Below, in pieces: positions 9,071-22,355 of a stretch of 64,000 nt of DNA. The DNA is from Pseudomonas viridiflava. GTDB lineage: Bacteria > Pseudomonadota > Gammaproteobacteria > Pseudomonadales > Pseudomonadaceae. Where the stretch lies: the NCBI RefSeq assembly GCF_900573885.1, contig NZ_UPSE01000161.1:124001-188000 (forward strand), written 5' to 3'. Numbering within the stretch: the first letter of the stretch is position 1; every line of letters begins with the position of its first letter. A program made the translations under genes and the position numbers. The notes under the pieces are model-generated. The model worked only from the letters and a program-made list of their open reading frames with translations. It searched no databases and was not told the DNA's origin.

Positions 9071-10883
9071 GGTCGACGTCTGTACCGCGCAGTACGGCGA
9101 CGTAGTACGAGAGCAATTGCAGCGGCACGGTGTAGAGAATCGGCGCCAGCGCGTCGCTGATGTGCGGCATGTTCACCACGTGAGTGCCTTCGCCATTGCT
9201 CATGCCGGCCTGGCCGTCGGCAAACACGATCAGCTCACCGCCACGGGCGCGCACTTCCTGCAGGTTGGATTTGAGCTTTTCCAGTAGCTCGTTGTTTGGC
9301 GCCACGGTGACCACAGGCATGTCGCTGTCCACCAGCGCCAGCGGCCCGTGTTTCAGTTCGCCGGCGGGGTAAGCCTCAGCGTGGATGTACGAAATTTCCT
9401 TGAGCTTGAGCGCGCCTTCCATCGCCACCGGGTACTGGGCGCCGCGGCCGAGGAACAGGGCGTGGTGCTTTTCAGCGAACAGTTCGGCGATTTTCTCGAC
9501 CGTGGCATCCATGGCCAACGCTTCACCTAAGCGCGTGGGCAGGCGGCGCAGTTCGTCTACCAGGCCGGCTTCCACGCCGGCTGCCAAGGTGCCGCGGACT
9601 TGCCCAAGGGACAGGGTGAGCAGCATCAACGCCACCAGCTGAGTGGTGAACGCCTTGGTGGAGGCGACGCCGATTTCCGGGCCGGCTTGGGTGAGCAGGG
9701 TCAGGTCGGACTCACGCACCAGCGAGCTGATGCCAACGTTGCAGATCGCCAGGCTCGCCAGGTAACCGCCGGCGCCGGCAGGCTTGGCTTTGCCGTTGCG
9801 CAAGGCGGCCAAGGTGTCGGCGGTTTCACCGGACTGCGAGATGCTGACGAACAGCGTGCCCGGTTGAACCACCACTTTGCGGTAGCGGAATTCGCTGGCG
9901 ACTTCGACCTGGCAAGGGATGCCGGCAAACTCTTCGAGCCAGTAACGGGCAACCATACCGGCGTGGAAGCTGGTGCCGCAGGCGACGATCTGCACGTTCT
10001 GCACCTTGGCAAACAGCTCGGCAGCTTGCGGGCCAAACGCCTGAACGAGGACGTGGTCGGCACCGAGGCGGCCTTCCAGAGTGCGTTGTACCACCACCGG
10101 TTGCTCGTGAATTTCCTTGAGCATGAAGTGGCGGTAAGCACCTTTGTCGGCCGCCTCGGCGCCCTCGTGGTACTGCACGCTTTCACGCACCACCGGCTCG
10201 CCGGCGACGTTCCAGATCTGCACGCTGTCGCGGTGGATCTCAGCGATGTCGCCTTCTTCCAGGTACATGAAACGGTCGGTGACCTGGCGCAGGGCCAACT
10301 GGTCGGAGGCGAGGAAGTTTTCACCCAGGCCCAAACCAATCACCAGCGGGCTGCCGCTGCGGGCGGCGAGCAGGCGGTCGGGTTGTTTGGCGCTGATCAC
10401 CGCCAGGCCATAGGCACCGTGCAGTTCCTTGACGGTGGCTTTGAGTGCCACAGTAAGGTCGCCGAGCGCTTTCAGCTTGTGGTCGAGCAGGTGGACGATC
10501 ACTTCGGTGTCGGTGTCCGAAGTGAACACATAACCAAGCGCTTGCAGCTGTTTGCGTAGCGCTTCGTGGTTTTCGATGATGCCGTTGTGCACAACGGCCA
10601 GATCGCTGCCGGAAAAATGCGGGTGGGCGTTGCGCTCGCTCGGCGCGCCATGGGTGGCCCAGCGGGTGTGGGCAATACCGAGGCGGCCGGCCAGCGGTTC
10701 AGCGGCCAGAGCCTGTTCCAGCTCGCTGACTTTACCCACACGGCGGCGGCGCTCGAGCACATTGTCATTGCTGAACACGGCCAGCCCGGCGCTGTCGTAG
10801 CCGCGGTATTCGAGACGTTTCAGACCTTCCACCAGAATGGCGGTGATGTTGCGTTCAGCCACTGCGCCGACGATGCCACACAT
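9033..10883 (-). CDS. glmS: Glutamine--fructose-6-phosphate aminotransferase (isomerizing)
   Basis: A 616-residue cytoplasmic enzyme making glucosamine-6-phosphate, first step to UDP-GlcNAc for peptidoglycan and LPS. It starts MCGIVGAV, so Cys2 is the N-terminal nucleophile of the glutaminase domain (about 1-240). Two SIS sugar-isomerase domains follow, with [11 protein letters not shown] and the late segment [17 protein letters not shown], and the conserved tail ends SVTVE. The length is a few residues above the usual 609-611. It lies 10 bases after glmR, so the two form one unit; no glmS ribozyme can fit in that gap. Confidence 0.98.
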   Translation of the reverse strand: MCGIVGAVAERNITAILVEGLKRLEYRGYDSAGLAVFSNDNVLERRRRVGKVSELEQALAAEPLAGRLGIAHTRWATHGAPSERNAHPHFSGSDLAVVHNGIIENHEALRKQLQALGYVFTSDTDTEVIVHLLDHKLKALGDLTVALKATVKELHGAYGLAVISAKQPDRLLAARSGSPLVIGLGLGENFLASDQLALRQVTDRFMYLEEGDIAEIHRDSVQIWNVAGEPVVRESVQYHEGAEAADKGAYRHFMLKEIHEQPVVVQRTLEGRLGADHVLVQAFGPQAAELFAKVQNVQIVACGTSFHAGMVARYWLEEFAGIPCQVEVASEFRYRKVVVQPGTLFVSISQSGETADTLAALRNGKAKPAGAGGYLASLAICNVGISSLVRESDLTLLTQAGPEIGVASTKAFTTQLVALMLLTLSLGQVRGTLAAGVEAGLVDELRRLPTRLGEALAMDATVEKIAELFAEKHHALFLGRGAQYPVAMEGALKLKEISYIHAEAYPAGELKHGPLALVDSDMPVVTVAPNNELLEKLKSNLQEVRARGGELIVFADGQAGMSNGEGTHVVNMPHISDALAPILYTVPLQLLSYYVAVLRGTDVDQPRNLAKSVTVE

Positions 10884-10893
10884 AACGTTCTCC

Positions 10894-11664
10894 TTAAGCT
10901 TGCAGCGCCGCGCAGATCACATTGACCCCACGCGCGCTGATGGATGCGCGCGTCTCGACGTCGAGGCGGTCATCGGTGATGAGGGTATGGACGCTGCTCC
11001 AGGGCAGTTCCAGGTTGGGAATCTTGCGGCCGATTTTGTCGGACTCGACCATAACGATGACTTCGCGGGCCACGTCGGCCATTACGCGGCTCAGGCCCAG
11101 CAGCTCGTTGAACGTGGTGGTGCCGCGCGCGAGGTCGATGCCATCGGCGCCGATAAACAGCTGATCGAAATCGTAGGAGCGCAGCACTTGTTCCGCGACC
11201 TGGCCCTGGAAGGATTCGGAGTGCGGGTCCCAAGTGCCGCCGGTCATAAGCAGCACAGGTTCGTGCTCGAGCTCACTGAGGGCACGGGCGACGTTCAAGG
11301 AATTGGTCATCACGACAAGGCCGGGTTTATGGCCGAGCTGGGGAATCATCGCGGCGGTGGTGGTGCCGCTGTCGATGATGATGCGCGCGTGCTCTTTGAT
11401 ACAGGCGACGCCCGCGCGAGCGATGGCGTGTTTGTACTGGGAAATCGGCTGCGCACTGTCGGCAATCAACTCTTGCGGCATGGAGATCGCGCCACCGTAA
11501 CGGCGCAGCAGCAGGCCGTTGCTTTCCAGAGCAGCGAGGTCTTTGCGAATGGTCACTTCCGACGTGCCGAACGCTTTCGACAACTCATCCACACTCACTT
11601 CGCCATGCTCGGAAAGCAGGGCAAGAATGGTATGGCGTCGTTGCGGTGTGTTGCGTTTAGACAT
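10894..11664 (-). CDS. glmR: DeoR-family regulator of glmS (GlmR)
   Basis: A 256-residue DeoR-type repressor. The N-terminal winged helix-turn-helix covers about residues 5-60 ([20 protein letters not shown], then [13 protein letters not shown]). The C-terminal sugar-phosphate sensing domain shows [12 protein letters not shown] and [15 protein letters not shown], motifs that bind phosphosugars in this family. It sits directly before glmS, as in other pseudomonads, and probably responds to an amino-sugar phosphate. A TTTCGA-T-TCGAAA palindrome 9 bases upstream of its start is a likely self-operator. Confidence 0.9.
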   Translation of the reverse strand: MSKRNTPQRRHTILALLSEHGEVSVDELSKAFGTSEVTIRKDLAALESNGLLLRRYGGAISMPQELIADSAQPISQYKHAIARAGVACIKEHARIIIDSGTTTAAMIPQLGHKPGLVVMTNSLNVARALSELEHEPVLLMTGGTWDPHSESFQGQVAEQVLRSYDFDQLFIGADGIDLARGTTTFNELLGLSRVMADVAREVIVMVESDKIGRKIPNLELPWSSVHTLITDDRLDVETRASISARGVNVICAALQA

Positions 11665-11672
11665 TCGCTAAG

Positions 11673-11685
11673 TTTCGATTCGAAA
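11673..11685. promoter_or_regulatory. Candidate GlmR operator
   Basis: A perfect palindrome TTTCGA-T-TCGAAA stands just upstream of the glmR start codon (11664). DeoR-family regulators commonly bind short repeats with TTTCG or CTTTC near their own promoters, and blocking here would control glmR-glmS together. Assignment is by position and symmetry only. Confidence 0.45.
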
Positions 11686-11745
11686 GATAAGTGCGCGAAT
11701 CAAAACAAAACGAAGGTTTAGCGTCAAGCAGGGAGTTTCGGTTTT

Positions 11746-11826
11746 TGTAGGAGCGAGCTTGCTCGCGAAGCGATTCCTGCCACGAACGGCAACATCAAAA
11801 GCTTCGCGAGCAAGCTCGCTCCTACG
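11746..11826. repeat. REP doublet (REPIN) between glmU and glmR
   Basis: Two facing copies of a REP element, TGTAGGAGCGAGCTTGCTCG at 11746-11765 and its inverse complement ending at 11825, separated by about 40 bases. Each arm also has its own small palindrome GCGAGCTTGCTCGC. This is the well-known Pseudomonas GTAGGAGC REP class, spread by RAYT transposases, none of which is in the window. It lies between the glmR promoter region and the end of glmU. Confidence 0.9.
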
Positions 11827-11842
11827 CGCCTACCTCAAGCTG

Positions 11843-13201
11843 CTATTTCTTGACGGGACGCTTCCAGCCTTCGATGTTGCGCTGTTTGGCGCGGCCGACG
11901 CCGAGGGTTTCGGCAGGAATGTCGGCGGTGATCACGGAGCCGGCGCCTGTGGTGGCGCCGTCGCCGAGGGTGACCGGCGCTACCAGTGCGCTGTTGGAGC
12001 CGATAAAGACGTCGGCGCCCAACACGGTGCGGTGCTTGTTGGCGCCGTCGTAGTTGCAGGTGATGGTGCCGGCACCGATGTTGGTGCGGGCGCCGATTTG
12101 GGCGTCACCCAGGTAACTCAGATGCCCGGCCTTGGCGCCTTCGCCCAGTACCGCATTTTTAAGCTCAACAAAGTTACCCACATGGGCCCTGGCGCCCAGA
12201 ACCGAGCCGGGACGCAGCCGCGCAAACGGGCCACAGTCGGCGCCTTCGCCCAGTTCGGCGCCTTCCAGATGGCTGTTGGCTTTGACGATGGCGCCGTTGC
12301 GCAGCGTGGTGTTCTTGATCACGCAGTTGGGGCCGATCTGCACGTTGTCTTCAATGACCACGCGGCCTTCGAGGATCACGTTGATATCGACGAGCACATC
12401 ACGGCCGACCGTTACTTCACCGCGCACATCGAAACGGGCAGGGTCGATCAGCGTCACGCCCTGGGCCATCAGTCGGCGGGCGGCGCGGTATTGGAAGTGG
12501 CGCTCGAGCTGAGCCAGCTGGATGCGGTCGTTGGCGCCGAGCACTTCCATCTCGTCATTGGCTTGCTCGGTGGCCACGACCAGCCCATCGGCGACGGCCA
12601 TGGCAATCACGTCGGTGAGGTAGTACTCGCCCTGGGCGTTGCTGTTGGACAGGCGACCCAGCCACTCGGCCAGACGCTTACCGGGCACGGCGAGAATGCC
12701 GGTGTTGCCTTCGCGAATGGCGCGCTGGGCATCGTTAGCGTCTTTGTGTTCGACGATGGCCTGCACGCTGCCCTGCGCGTTGCGCACGATACGACCGTAG
12801 CCGGTCGGGTCAGCGAGCTCGACAGTGAGCAGACCCAGTTGTTGGTCGCTGACCAGCGCCAGAAGGCGCTGCAGGGTCTGCTCTTCAATCAGCGGTACGT
12901 CGCCGTAGAGAATCAGCACTTTCTCAGCGCTCAGTTTCGGCAACGCCTGGGCCACGGCATGGCCGGTGCCGAGTTGTTCGGCTTGCAGCACGAAAGACAG
13001 GTCGGCGGCGGCCAACTGCTCGCGAACCTTGTCGGCGCCATGGCCAATCACCACTTGAAGGCTGCTGGGCTGCAGCTGGCGGGCGGTGTCGATAACGTGT
13101 CCGAGCATGGATTTACCGGCAATAGGGTGCAGCACTTTCGGCAATGCCGAACGCATGCGGGTGCCTTGGCCGGCGGCGAGGATAACGATATCGAGAGACA
13201 T
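11843..13201 (-). CDS. glmU: Bifunctional GlcNAc-1-phosphate uridyltransferase / glucosamine-1-phosphate acetyltransferase
   Basis: A 452-residue enzyme giving UDP-GlcNAc in two steps. The N-terminal uridyltransferase (about 1-228) shows [20 protein letters not shown] at residues 8-27, the nucleotide-binding signature. The C-terminal half has the isoleucine-patch hexapeptide repeats of a left-handed beta helix ([16 protein letters not shown] and later), which forms the acetyltransferase trimer, ending in [10 protein letters not shown]. It is separated from atpC by a strong hairpin terminator, so it has its own promoter in 13202-13327, and from glmR by a REP doublet. Confidence 0.98.
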   Translation of the reverse strand: MSLDIVILAAGQGTRMRSALPKVLHPIAGKSMLGHVIDTARQLQPSSLQVVIGHGADKVREQLAAADLSFVLQAEQLGTGHAVAQALPKLSAEKVLILYGDVPLIEEQTLQRLLALVSDQQLGLLTVELADPTGYGRIVRNAQGSVQAIVEHKDANDAQRAIREGNTGILAVPGKRLAEWLGRLSNSNAQGEYYLTDVIAMAVADGLVVATEQANDEMEVLGANDRIQLAQLERHFQYRAARRLMAQGVTLIDPARFDVRGEVTVGRDVLVDINVILEGRVVIEDNVQIGPNCVIKNTTLRNGAIVKANSHLEGAELGEGADCGPFARLRPGSVLGARAHVGNFVELKNAVLGEGAKAGHLSYLGDAQIGARTNIGAGTITCNYDGANKHRTVLGADVFIGSNSALVAPVTLGDGATTGAGSVITADIPAETLGVGRAKQRNIEGWKRPVKK

Positions 13202-13327
13202 GGGGCGGGGTCCTGAGCAGGTTGAAAATGGGTTCGGTGAACGGGATGTTCAGCGAGAAATGCGCAAGAACTATCTGTAGTGATGAGCGTGCCCGGTGGG
13301 GCCAAAACCCTGATTCCAGAAAAAGAA

Positions 13328-13353
13328 AAAGGGTAGCCAAGGCTACCCTTTTA
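13328..13353. terminator. Terminator of the atp operon
   Basis: AAAAGGGTAGCC and GGCTACCCTTTT form a 12-bp perfect stem with a two-base loop, with A and T runs on the two sides, so it can stop transcription in both directions. It lies 27 bases after the atpC stop and closes the leftward atp operon. Confidence 0.9.
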
Positions 13354-13379
13354 CTCGATCGCGATGAAGCGCTGCGGGG

Positions 13380-13805
13380 TTAGCCGCCGAACTTCTTGCG
13401 AATTTGCTGAACGGTGCGCAGCTGAGCTGCAGCCTCGGCCAGACGGGCAGCGGCGGAACCGTAGTCGAACTCCGCGCCTTTCTCATGCAACGCTTTCTCA
13501 GCGGCTTTAACAGCCTCTTGAGCGGAAGCTTCATCCAGGTCGTCTGCACGTTGCACGGTGTCGGCCAAAACCTTAACCATGTTCGGTTGCACTTCCAGGA
13601 AACCACCGGAGATGTAGAACACCTCGGTGTCGCCGCCTTGCTTGATCAGGCGAATCGGGCCTGGCTTCAAAGCAGTGATCAGCGGGGCGTGACCCATGGC
13701 GATACCAAGATCACCCAAGAGACCGCTCGCAACCACCATCTCCACCAGACCGGAGAAGATTTCGCCTTCTGCGCTGACGATATCGCAATGGACTGTCATA
13801 GCCAT
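13380..13805 (-). CDS. atpC: F1 ATP synthase subunit epsilon
   Basis: A 141-residue central-stalk subunit that links the gamma shaft to the c-ring and can inhibit ATP hydrolysis. The N-terminal beta-sandwich runs about residues 1-87 ([33 protein letters not shown]); the C-terminal two-helix part (about 90-141) is Ala/Glu/Lys rich. ATG at 13805 encodes MAMTV; the second ATG, two codons on, is an alternative start. It is the last gene of the operon, followed by a strong terminator. Confidence 0.98.
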   Translation of the reverse strand: MAMTVHCDIVSAEGEIFSGLVEMVVASGLLGDLGIAMGHAPLITALKPGPIRLIKQGGDTEVFYISGGFLEVQPNMVKVLADTVQRADDLDEASAQEAVKAAEKALHEKGAEFDYGSAAARLAEAAAQLRTVQQIRKKFGG

Positions 13806-13849
13806 TTGCTTGCCTCAACCTGATTAGCGCCCGTTTCCGGGCGCTGGGA

Positions 13850-15256
<1,407 letters not shown>

Positions 15257-16117
15257 TCAAACCGCGGCAGCGCCGCCAACGATTTCCGAGATCTCTTGGG
15301 TGATCGCCGCCTGACGTGCCTTGTTGTAGATCAGCTGCAAATCGCTGATCAGATCACCGGCGTTGTCAGTCGCATTCTTCATCGCGATCATCCGGGCCGC
15401 TTGTTCAGCAGCGTTGTTCTCGACCACCGCCTGGTAAACCTGCGACTCCACGTAGCGCACCATCAGGCCGTCAAGCAGCTCTTTGGCGTCGGGTTCGTAG
15501 AGGTAGTCCCAGTGATGCTTGAGATCTTGATCCGGATCGGCTTCCAGCGGAATCAACTGCTCCACTGTCGGCTTCTGCGTCATCGTGTTGACGAACTTGT
15601 TGGAAACCACGGACAGGCGATCAATACGGCCATCCAGGTAGGCATCCAGCATCACCTTGACGCTGCCGATCAGATCATTGATCGACGGCTCTTCGCCCAG
15701 GTGGCTGATTGCAGCGACGACGTTACCGCCGAAGTTGCGGAAAAACGCCGCACCCTTGCTGCCTACTACGCAGATATCGATCTCTACGCCGTTTTCGCGG
15801 TTTACCGCCATGTCCTTGACCAAGGCCTTGAACAGGTTGGTATTCAAGCCACCGCACAGACCACGGTCACTGCTCACTACGACATAACCGACGCGTTTGA
15901 CTTCGCGGTCGATCATGAACGGGTGGCGGTATTCCGGGTTAGCGTTGGCCAGATGACCAATCACCTGGCGGATACGCTCCGCGTAAGGACGGCTGGCAGC
16001 CATGCGCATTTGTGCTTTGCGCATCTTGCTGACAGCGACCTTTTCCATGGCGCTGGTGATCTTTTGCGTGCTTTTGATGCTCGCAATCTTGCTGCGAATC
16101 TCTTTTGCGCCTGCCAT
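15257..16117 (-). CDS. atpG: F1 ATP synthase subunit gamma
   Basis: The 286-residue rotating shaft. It starts [21 protein letters not shown], the conserved N-terminal coiled coil, and ends with the C-terminal helix [17 protein letters not shown]. The mid motif [10 protein letters not shown] is typical. The frame extends seven codons upstream, but ATG at 16117 opens exactly at the family N-terminus. Confidence 0.99.
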   Translation of the reverse strand: MAGAKEIRSKIASIKSTQKITSAMEKVAVSKMRKAQMRMAASRPYAERIRQVIGHLANANPEYRHPFMIDREVKRVGYVVVSSDRGLCGGLNTNLFKALVKDMAVNRENGVEIDICVVGSKGAAFFRNFGGNVVAAISHLGEEPSINDLIGSVKVMLDAYLDGRIDRLSVVSNKFVNTMTQKPTVEQLIPLEADPDQDLKHHWDYLYEPDAKELLDGLMVRYVESQVYQAVVENNAAEQAARMIAMKNATDNAGDLISDLQLIYNKARQAAITQEISEIVGGAAAV

Positions 16118-16178
16118 GCAACACCTATATAGGTACACCTATCGGCTAGCAGGATGGGGGCCGCAGCCCCCATCGCAC

Positions 16179-17723
16179 TTACCAGGTTTGGGTGGCTTTG
16201 AACTTCTCGATACCGGCTTTCATGCCCGCGTCGATTTCGTCGTTGAAGTCACCCTTCACGTTGATCCTGGCCATCAGATCGGCCAAGTCGCGGTTGAAGT
16301 AAGCAATCAGAGCCTGTTCAAAGCTGCCGATTTTCGCGATCTCGACGTCGACCAGGTAACCACGTTCAGCGGCATACAGGGACAACGCCATGTCGGCGGT
16401 GGACATCGGCGCGTATTGCTTCTGCTTCATCAGCTCGGTAACACGCTGACCATGCTCAAGCTGCTTACGGGTGGCTTCGTCGAGGTCAGAAGCGAACTGG
16501 GCAAAAGCTGCCAATTCACGGTACTGAGCCAGAGCGGTACGGATACCACCGGAGAGCTTCTTGATGATCTTGGTCTGAGCAGCACCACCAACACGCGATA
16601 CCGATACACCGGCGTTCACTGCCGGACGGATGCCGGAGTTGAACATCGCCGATTCCAGGAAGATCTGACCGTCGGTGATGGAAATCACGTTGGTCGGAAC
16701 GAACGCGGAAACGTCGCCAGCCTGGGTTTCGATGATCGGCAGAGCGGTCAGGGAACCGGTTTTGCCGGTTACCGCGCCGTTGGTGAACTTCTCTACGTAC
16801 TCTTCGGATACGCGGGATGCGCGCTCCAGCAGACGGCTGTGGAGATAGAACACGTCACCTGGGTAGGCTTCGCGGCCTGGCGGACGGCGCAGCAGCAGGG
16901 AGATCTGGCGATACGCCACAGCCTGCTTGGACAGATCGTCATAAACGATCAGCGCGTCTTCACCGCGGTCACGGAAGTATTCGCCCATGGTGCAGCCGGC
17001 GTACGGTGCAATGAATTGCAGCGCAGCGGATTCGGAAGCACTGGCGGCGACGATGATGGTGTTAGCCAACGCGCCGTTTTCTTCCAGTTTGCGAACCACG
17101 TTGGCGATGGTCGATTGTTTCTGACCGATCGCTACGTATACGCAACGGATGCCGCTGTTTTTCTGGTTGATGATGGCGTCGATGGCCAGAGCGGTTTTAC
17201 CGATCTGACGGTCACCGATGATCAGCTCACGCTGACCGCGACCAACCGGGATCATGGCGTCGACGGCCTTGTAGCCAGTTTGCACTGGCTGGTCGACCGA
17301 TTTACGCCAGATCACGCCCGGTGCAACCTTTTCAACCGCGTCGGTGGCGACGTTGTTCAGCGGGCCTTTACCGTCGACAGGATTACCCAGGGCATCGACT
17401 ACGCGACCCAGCAGTTCCGGACCAACCGGAACTTCGAGGATGCGGCCGGTGCACTTGGCGCTCATGCCTTCTGCCAGCGACTGGTATGCACCCAGAACCA
17501 CGGCGCCGACGGAGTCGCGCTCAAGGTTCATGGCCATGCCATAGACGCCGCCCGGGAACTCGATCATTTCACCGTACATAGCGTCGGCGAGACCGTGAAT
17601 ACGCACGATACCGTCGGAAACGCTGACGATGGTGCCTTCGTTGCGGGCTTGGGAGGCCACATCGAGCTTGTCGATGCGACCCTTGATGATTTCACTAATT
17701 TCGGAAGGATTGAGTTGCTGCAT
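16179..17723 (-). CDS. atpA: F1 ATP synthase subunit alpha
   Basis: A 514-residue non-catalytic nucleotide-binding subunit. The Walker A motif GDRQIGKT is near residues 170-177 and the conserved signature [14 protein letters not shown] near 366-379. It begins [17 protein letters not shown], the delta-binding N-terminal helix. It sits between atpH and atpG in the usual order. Confidence 0.99.
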   Translation of the reverse strand: MQQLNPSEISEIIKGRIDKLDVASQARNEGTIVSVSDGIVRIHGLADAMYGEMIEFPGGVYGMAMNLERDSVGAVVLGAYQSLAEGMSAKCTGRILEVPVGPELLGRVVDALGNPVDGKGPLNNVATDAVEKVAPGVIWRKSVDQPVQTGYKAVDAMIPVGRGQRELIIGDRQIGKTALAIDAIINQKNSGIRCVYVAIGQKQSTIANVVRKLEENGALANTIIVAASASESAALQFIAPYAGCTMGEYFRDRGEDALIVYDDLSKQAVAYRQISLLLRRPPGREAYPGDVFYLHSRLLERASRVSEEYVEKFTNGAVTGKTGSLTALPIIETQAGDVSAFVPTNVISITDGQIFLESAMFNSGIRPAVNAGVSVSRVGGAAQTKIIKKLSGGIRTALAQYRELAAFAQFASDLDEATRKQLEHGQRVTELMKQKQYAPMSTADMALSLYAAERGYLVDVEIAKIGSFEQALIAYFNRDLADLMARINVKGDFNDEIDAGMKAGIEKFKATQTW

Positions 17724-17744
17724 TGCTCTGCTGCCCCTTCAAAC

Positions 17745-18281
17745 TCAAAGTTTCAATGCTTCGGCTAGTTTCGCGATTTTGCCGCGAACTGAGCCATCGA
17801 TAACCAGGTCGCCGGCGCGGATTACGACGCCACCAATAAGGCTGGCATCCTCCGCAGCGTGCAGGCGCACTTCCCGGCCGAGCCGTGCACTGAGAACCTT
17901 GGCGAGTTTGTCTTGCTGTTCGTCGTTCAATGCAAAAGCACTGACTACATCCACATCGACCGATTTTTCCTGCTCGGCTTTCAACAGCTCGAACAATTCG
18001 GCGATTTGCGGCAGCAGCGCGAGACGGTTGTTCTCGGCTAATACCTGGATGAAGTTCTGTACCTTGGCATCGAACTTGTCACCACACACCTCGATGAAGG
18101 CGGTGGCCTTGTCTGTACTCGTCAAACGCGGGGCCGTGAGCACGCGCTGTACGGTGGCGTCTTGCGACACCTCCGCAGCCAGGCCGAGCATGGCTGACCA
18201 ATTGGCCAGTTGCTGGTGGGCCTGAGCGTACTCAAAAGCTGCCTTGGCGTAAGGTCGGGCCAACGTGGTCAGTTCTGCCAT
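17745..18281 (-). CDS. atpH: F1 ATP synthase subunit delta
   Basis: A 178-residue peripheral-stalk subunit that joins F1 alpha to the b subunits. The N-terminal helical bundle starts [18 protein letters not shown], and the C-terminal signature [18 protein letters not shown] is at the end. Gaps of 21 and 14 bases to atpA and atpF show operon membership. Confidence 0.98.
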   Translation of the reverse strand: MAELTTLARPYAKAAFEYAQAHQQLANWSAMLGLAAEVSQDATVQRVLTAPRLTSTDKATAFIEVCGDKFDAKVQNFIQVLAENNRLALLPQIAELFELLKAEQEKSVDVDVVSAFALNDEQQDKLAKVLSARLGREVRLHAAEDASLIGGVVIRAGDLVIDGSVRGKIAKLAEALKL

Positions 18282-18295
18282 GATCGCGCCCTCGC

Positions 18296-18766
18296 TTAAA
18301 TTTCGGCTGCCAGTTTGGAAACCAGCTCCGCATGCGCGTTTTGGTCGATAGTGGCGCCCAGAATCTTCTCAGCACCGCTGATCGCCAGGCCACCCAGTTG
18401 GGCACGCAAGGCGTCTTTGACGCTGTTCAGTTCCTGTTCGATCTCGGCCTGAGCCTGAGCCTTCAGGCGCTCACCTTCGACACGGGCCTGATCGCGAGCT
18501 TCGTCGACGATCTGGGTAGCGCGCTTTTTGGCTTGCTCAATGATTTCAGCTGCCTGGGTTTTGGCTTCGCGCAGTTGCTGACCCACTTTCTCGTGGGCGA
18601 GCTCCAAATCGCGAGCCGCACGGCTTGCAGCGTCCAGTCCATCAGCAATCTTCTTTTGACGCTCTTGCAAAGCCGCGATGACCGGAGGCCACACGTACTT
18701 CATGCAGAAGAGCACAAAGATGAAGAAGGCAACGGACTGGCCAATCAGGGTTGCATTAATGTTCAC
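18296..18766 (-). CDS. atpF: F0 ATP synthase subunit b
   Basis: A 156-residue stator subunit. It has one N-terminal membrane helix (about residues 5-27, [23 protein letters not shown]), then a long charged coiled coil rich in Ala, Glu, Lys and Gln, forming the dimeric arm that holds F1 still. Length and plan are standard. Confidence 0.98.
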   Translation of the reverse strand: MNINATLIGQSVAFFIFVLFCMKYVWPPVIAALQERQKKIADGLDAASRAARDLELAHEKVGQQLREAKTQAAEIIEQAKKRATQIVDEARDQARVEGERLKAQAQAEIEQELNSVKDALRAQLGGLAISGAEKILGATIDQNAHAELVSKLAAEI

Positions 18767-18820
18767 GCCAACACCTCGCTCGTTCGTTGTCCGTCAAACC
18801 AATCACTCAAAAATGAGTGA

Positions 18821-19108
<288 letters not shown>

Positions 19109-19145
19109 TTAGTTTTTAAGGTAAAGCGGTAAAGCAAACTTGCTC

Positions 19146-20496
<1,351 letters not shown>

Positions 20497-20580
20497 CAAC
20501 TTTCTCCGGCTTTCGGCTTCTGGTGTCAGTCGCTGTAAATCAACGACTTGGCATAGTTTGTGCCGACAAAATGCGCGCAG

Positions 20581-20609
20581 AGTATAGGGGGCGTTCCCCC
20601 CCTATTCAA
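20581..20609 (-). promoter_or_regulatory. Sigma-70 promoter of the atp operon
   Basis: On the minus strand, -35 TTGAAT (20604-20609), a 17-base spacer and -10 TATACT (20581-20586), matching consensus at 4 of 6 and 5 of 6 bases. Transcription would start near 20574, about 78 bases before atpI. The spacer is unusually G/C-only and forms an inverted repeat ATAGGGGG/CCCCCTAT (20584-20605). Confidence 0.7.
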
Positions 20610-20666
20610 CTGCCCGGTAGTGATTTCCGACTACGCGCTACATGACTAATTATGTCGGGGAAGGAT

Positions 20667-21539
20667 TCACTTGATGTGGGCGAGCACACCTTGTAGCTCA
20701 TCAAGCGAGTTGTAGCGGATGACCAGCTGCCCTTTGCCCTTCTGCCCATGCTTAATCTGCACGGGAGAGCCCAGCCGCTCTGCGAGGCGCTGTTCAAGCC
20801 GGCTAATGTCAGGGTCTGCCTTGGGCGCTGTAGCCGGCTTCTCTTTTGTGCTCATCCATTGACGAACCATTGCCTCGGTTTGGCGCACGGTCAGTGCTCG
20901 TGCGACAACGTGTCGCGCCCCTTCGACCTGTTGTTCCGCCGGTAAACCGAGCAGCGCACGGGCGTGGCCCATTTCCAGATCGCCGTGGGAAAGCAGGGTT
21001 TTGATTTCTTCGGGAAGGGCGATCAGGCGCAGCAAATTGGTGATGGTGACGCGCGACTTGCCGACCGCTTCAGCGACTTGCTGTTGGGTGAGCTGGAATT
21101 CCTGCTGCAGACGCTGCAGGGCAACCGCTTCTTCGATCGGGTTGAGGTCTTCGCGCTGGATGTTTTCGATCAGCGCCATGGCAATGGCCGCTTCATCAGG
21201 CACTTCGCGAACCATGGCCGGAATCTTGTCCAGCCCGGCTTGCTGGCTGGCACGCCAGCGGCGTTCGCCCGCGATGATTTCAAACCGGCCGTTGCCGATC
21301 GGGCGCACCACAATCGGCTGCATCACGCCCTGGGCGCGAATGGACTGGGCCAACTCTTCCAGGGCAGTGGCGTCCATGTCTCGGCGCGGTTGGTATTTGC
21401 CGCGCTGAATCAGATCCAGGGGCACATATTGCAGCTCACGGGTATCGACTTGTGCGGCTTCTTCTTGCAAAGCATTAACGCTGGTACCGCCCAGCAGGGC
21501 GTCCAGTCCGCGTCCGAGACCTCGTTTTTTGCTGGCCAT
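20667..21539 (-). CDS. parB: Chromosome partitioning protein ParB
   Basis: A 290-residue CTP-dependent DNA clamp. It starts KKRGLGRGLDALLGG, a conserved N-terminus that contacts ParA. The ParB/Srx CTPase domain (about 35-130) contains QPRRD and the GERRWRA nucleotide motif near residue 93. A helix-turn-helix that reads parS follows (LTQQQVAEAVGKSRVTITN near 150-168), and the C-terminal part is the dimer domain. It is the last gene of mnmG-rsmG-parA-parB, and its target parS sites are in recF about 12 kb away. Confidence 0.98.
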   Translation of the reverse strand: MASKKRGLGRGLDALLGGTSVNALQEEAAQVDTRELQYVPLDLIQRGKYQPRRDMDATALEELAQSIRAQGVMQPIVVRPIGNGRFEIIAGERRWRASQQAGLDKIPAMVREVPDEAAIAMALIENIQREDLNPIEEAVALQRLQQEFQLTQQQVAEAVGKSRVTITNLLRLIALPEEIKTLLSHGDLEMGHARALLGLPAEQQVEGARHVVARALTVRQTEAMVRQWMSTKEKPATAPKADPDISRLEQRLAERLGSPVQIKHGQKGKGQLVIRYNSLDELQGVLAHIK

Positions 21540-21548
21540 GGATAATCC

Positions 21549-22337
21549 TTATGCTTTTGCGGTTCGGGTGGCGCTGCGCTGACGCCGGGACAATTCACCG
21601 GCCAGTGCCAGGTAGGCGAGGGCGCCACGGGATTGCTTGTCGTACGCCAGGGCCGGCATGCCAAAACTTGGCGCCTCGGCCAGGCGGACGTTACGGGGAA
21701 TAACGGTGTCGTACAGCTGATCGCCGAAGTGCGCTTTCAACTGGGCGGACACGTCGTTGGTGAGGCTGATACGCGGGTCGTACATGGTGCGCAGCAGGCC
21801 TTCGATTTTCAGCGAAGGGTTGAGCAGCTTGCCGATGCGCTGGATCGAGTTGACCAGGTCGGTCAGCCCTTCCAGTGCGTAATACTCGCATTGCATCGGA
21901 ATGATCACGCCGTCGGCCGCCACCAGCGCATTCACCGTCAGCATGGACAGCGAAGGCGGGCAATCGATGAGGATGTAATCGTAATTTTCCCGGATTGGCG
22001 CCAACGCCTCGCGCAGACGGTTTTCCTTGGCGGGCATATCCAGCAATGCCACTTCGGCGGCGGTCAGGTCGCGGTTCGCGGGCAGCAGTTGATAACCACC
22101 GTGCTCGGAAAACTGCATGGCCTGCGCCAGGTCGCATTCGCCGATCAGCACGTCGTACACCGAGTGCTCCAAGGCCAACTTATCCACACCGCTGCCGGTA
22201 GTGGCGTTGCCTTGGGGATCCAGATCGATCAGCAAGACACGGCGCTTGGTTGCCACCAGCGATGCAGCGAGGTTGATGCACGTAGTGGTCTTGGCCACAC
22301 CGCCTTTCTGGTTGGCGATGGCGATTACTTTAGCCAT
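21549..22337 (-). CDS. parA: Chromosome partitioning ATPase ParA (Soj type)
   Basis: A 262-residue ATPase that binds DNA nonspecifically and moves ParB-parS complexes so that new origins separate. The deviant Walker A motif KGGVAKTT is at residues 11-18, with LLIDLDPQGNAT (residues 36-47) and ILIDCPPSLS as further nucleotide motifs. The gap to parB is 9 bases. A perfect DnaA box occurs inside the coding sequence at 22180-22188. Confidence 0.98.
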   Translation of the reverse strand: MAKVIAIANQKGGVAKTTTCINLAASLVATKRRVLLIDLDPQGNATTGSGVDKLALEHSVYDVLIGECDLAQAMQFSEHGGYQLLPANRDLTAAEVALLDMPAKENRLREALAPIRENYDYILIDCPPSLSMLTVNALVAADGVIIPMQCEYYALEGLTDLVNSIQRIGKLLNPSLKIEGLLRTMYDPRISLTNDVSAQLKAHFGDQLYDTVIPRNVRLAEAPSFGMPALAYDKQSRGALAYLALAGELSRRQRSATRTAKA

Positions 22338-22355
22338 GGTCAGCGTCGGTCCCGA

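Noticed and set aside
10884-10893. glmS ribozyme between glmR and glmS
   Set aside because: Only 10 bases are available, and the ribozyme belongs to Gram-positive bacteria.
11759-13216. A 485-codon open frame opposite glmU
   Set aside because: Shadow of glmU; the frame even runs through the REP doublet, which is not expected of a gene.
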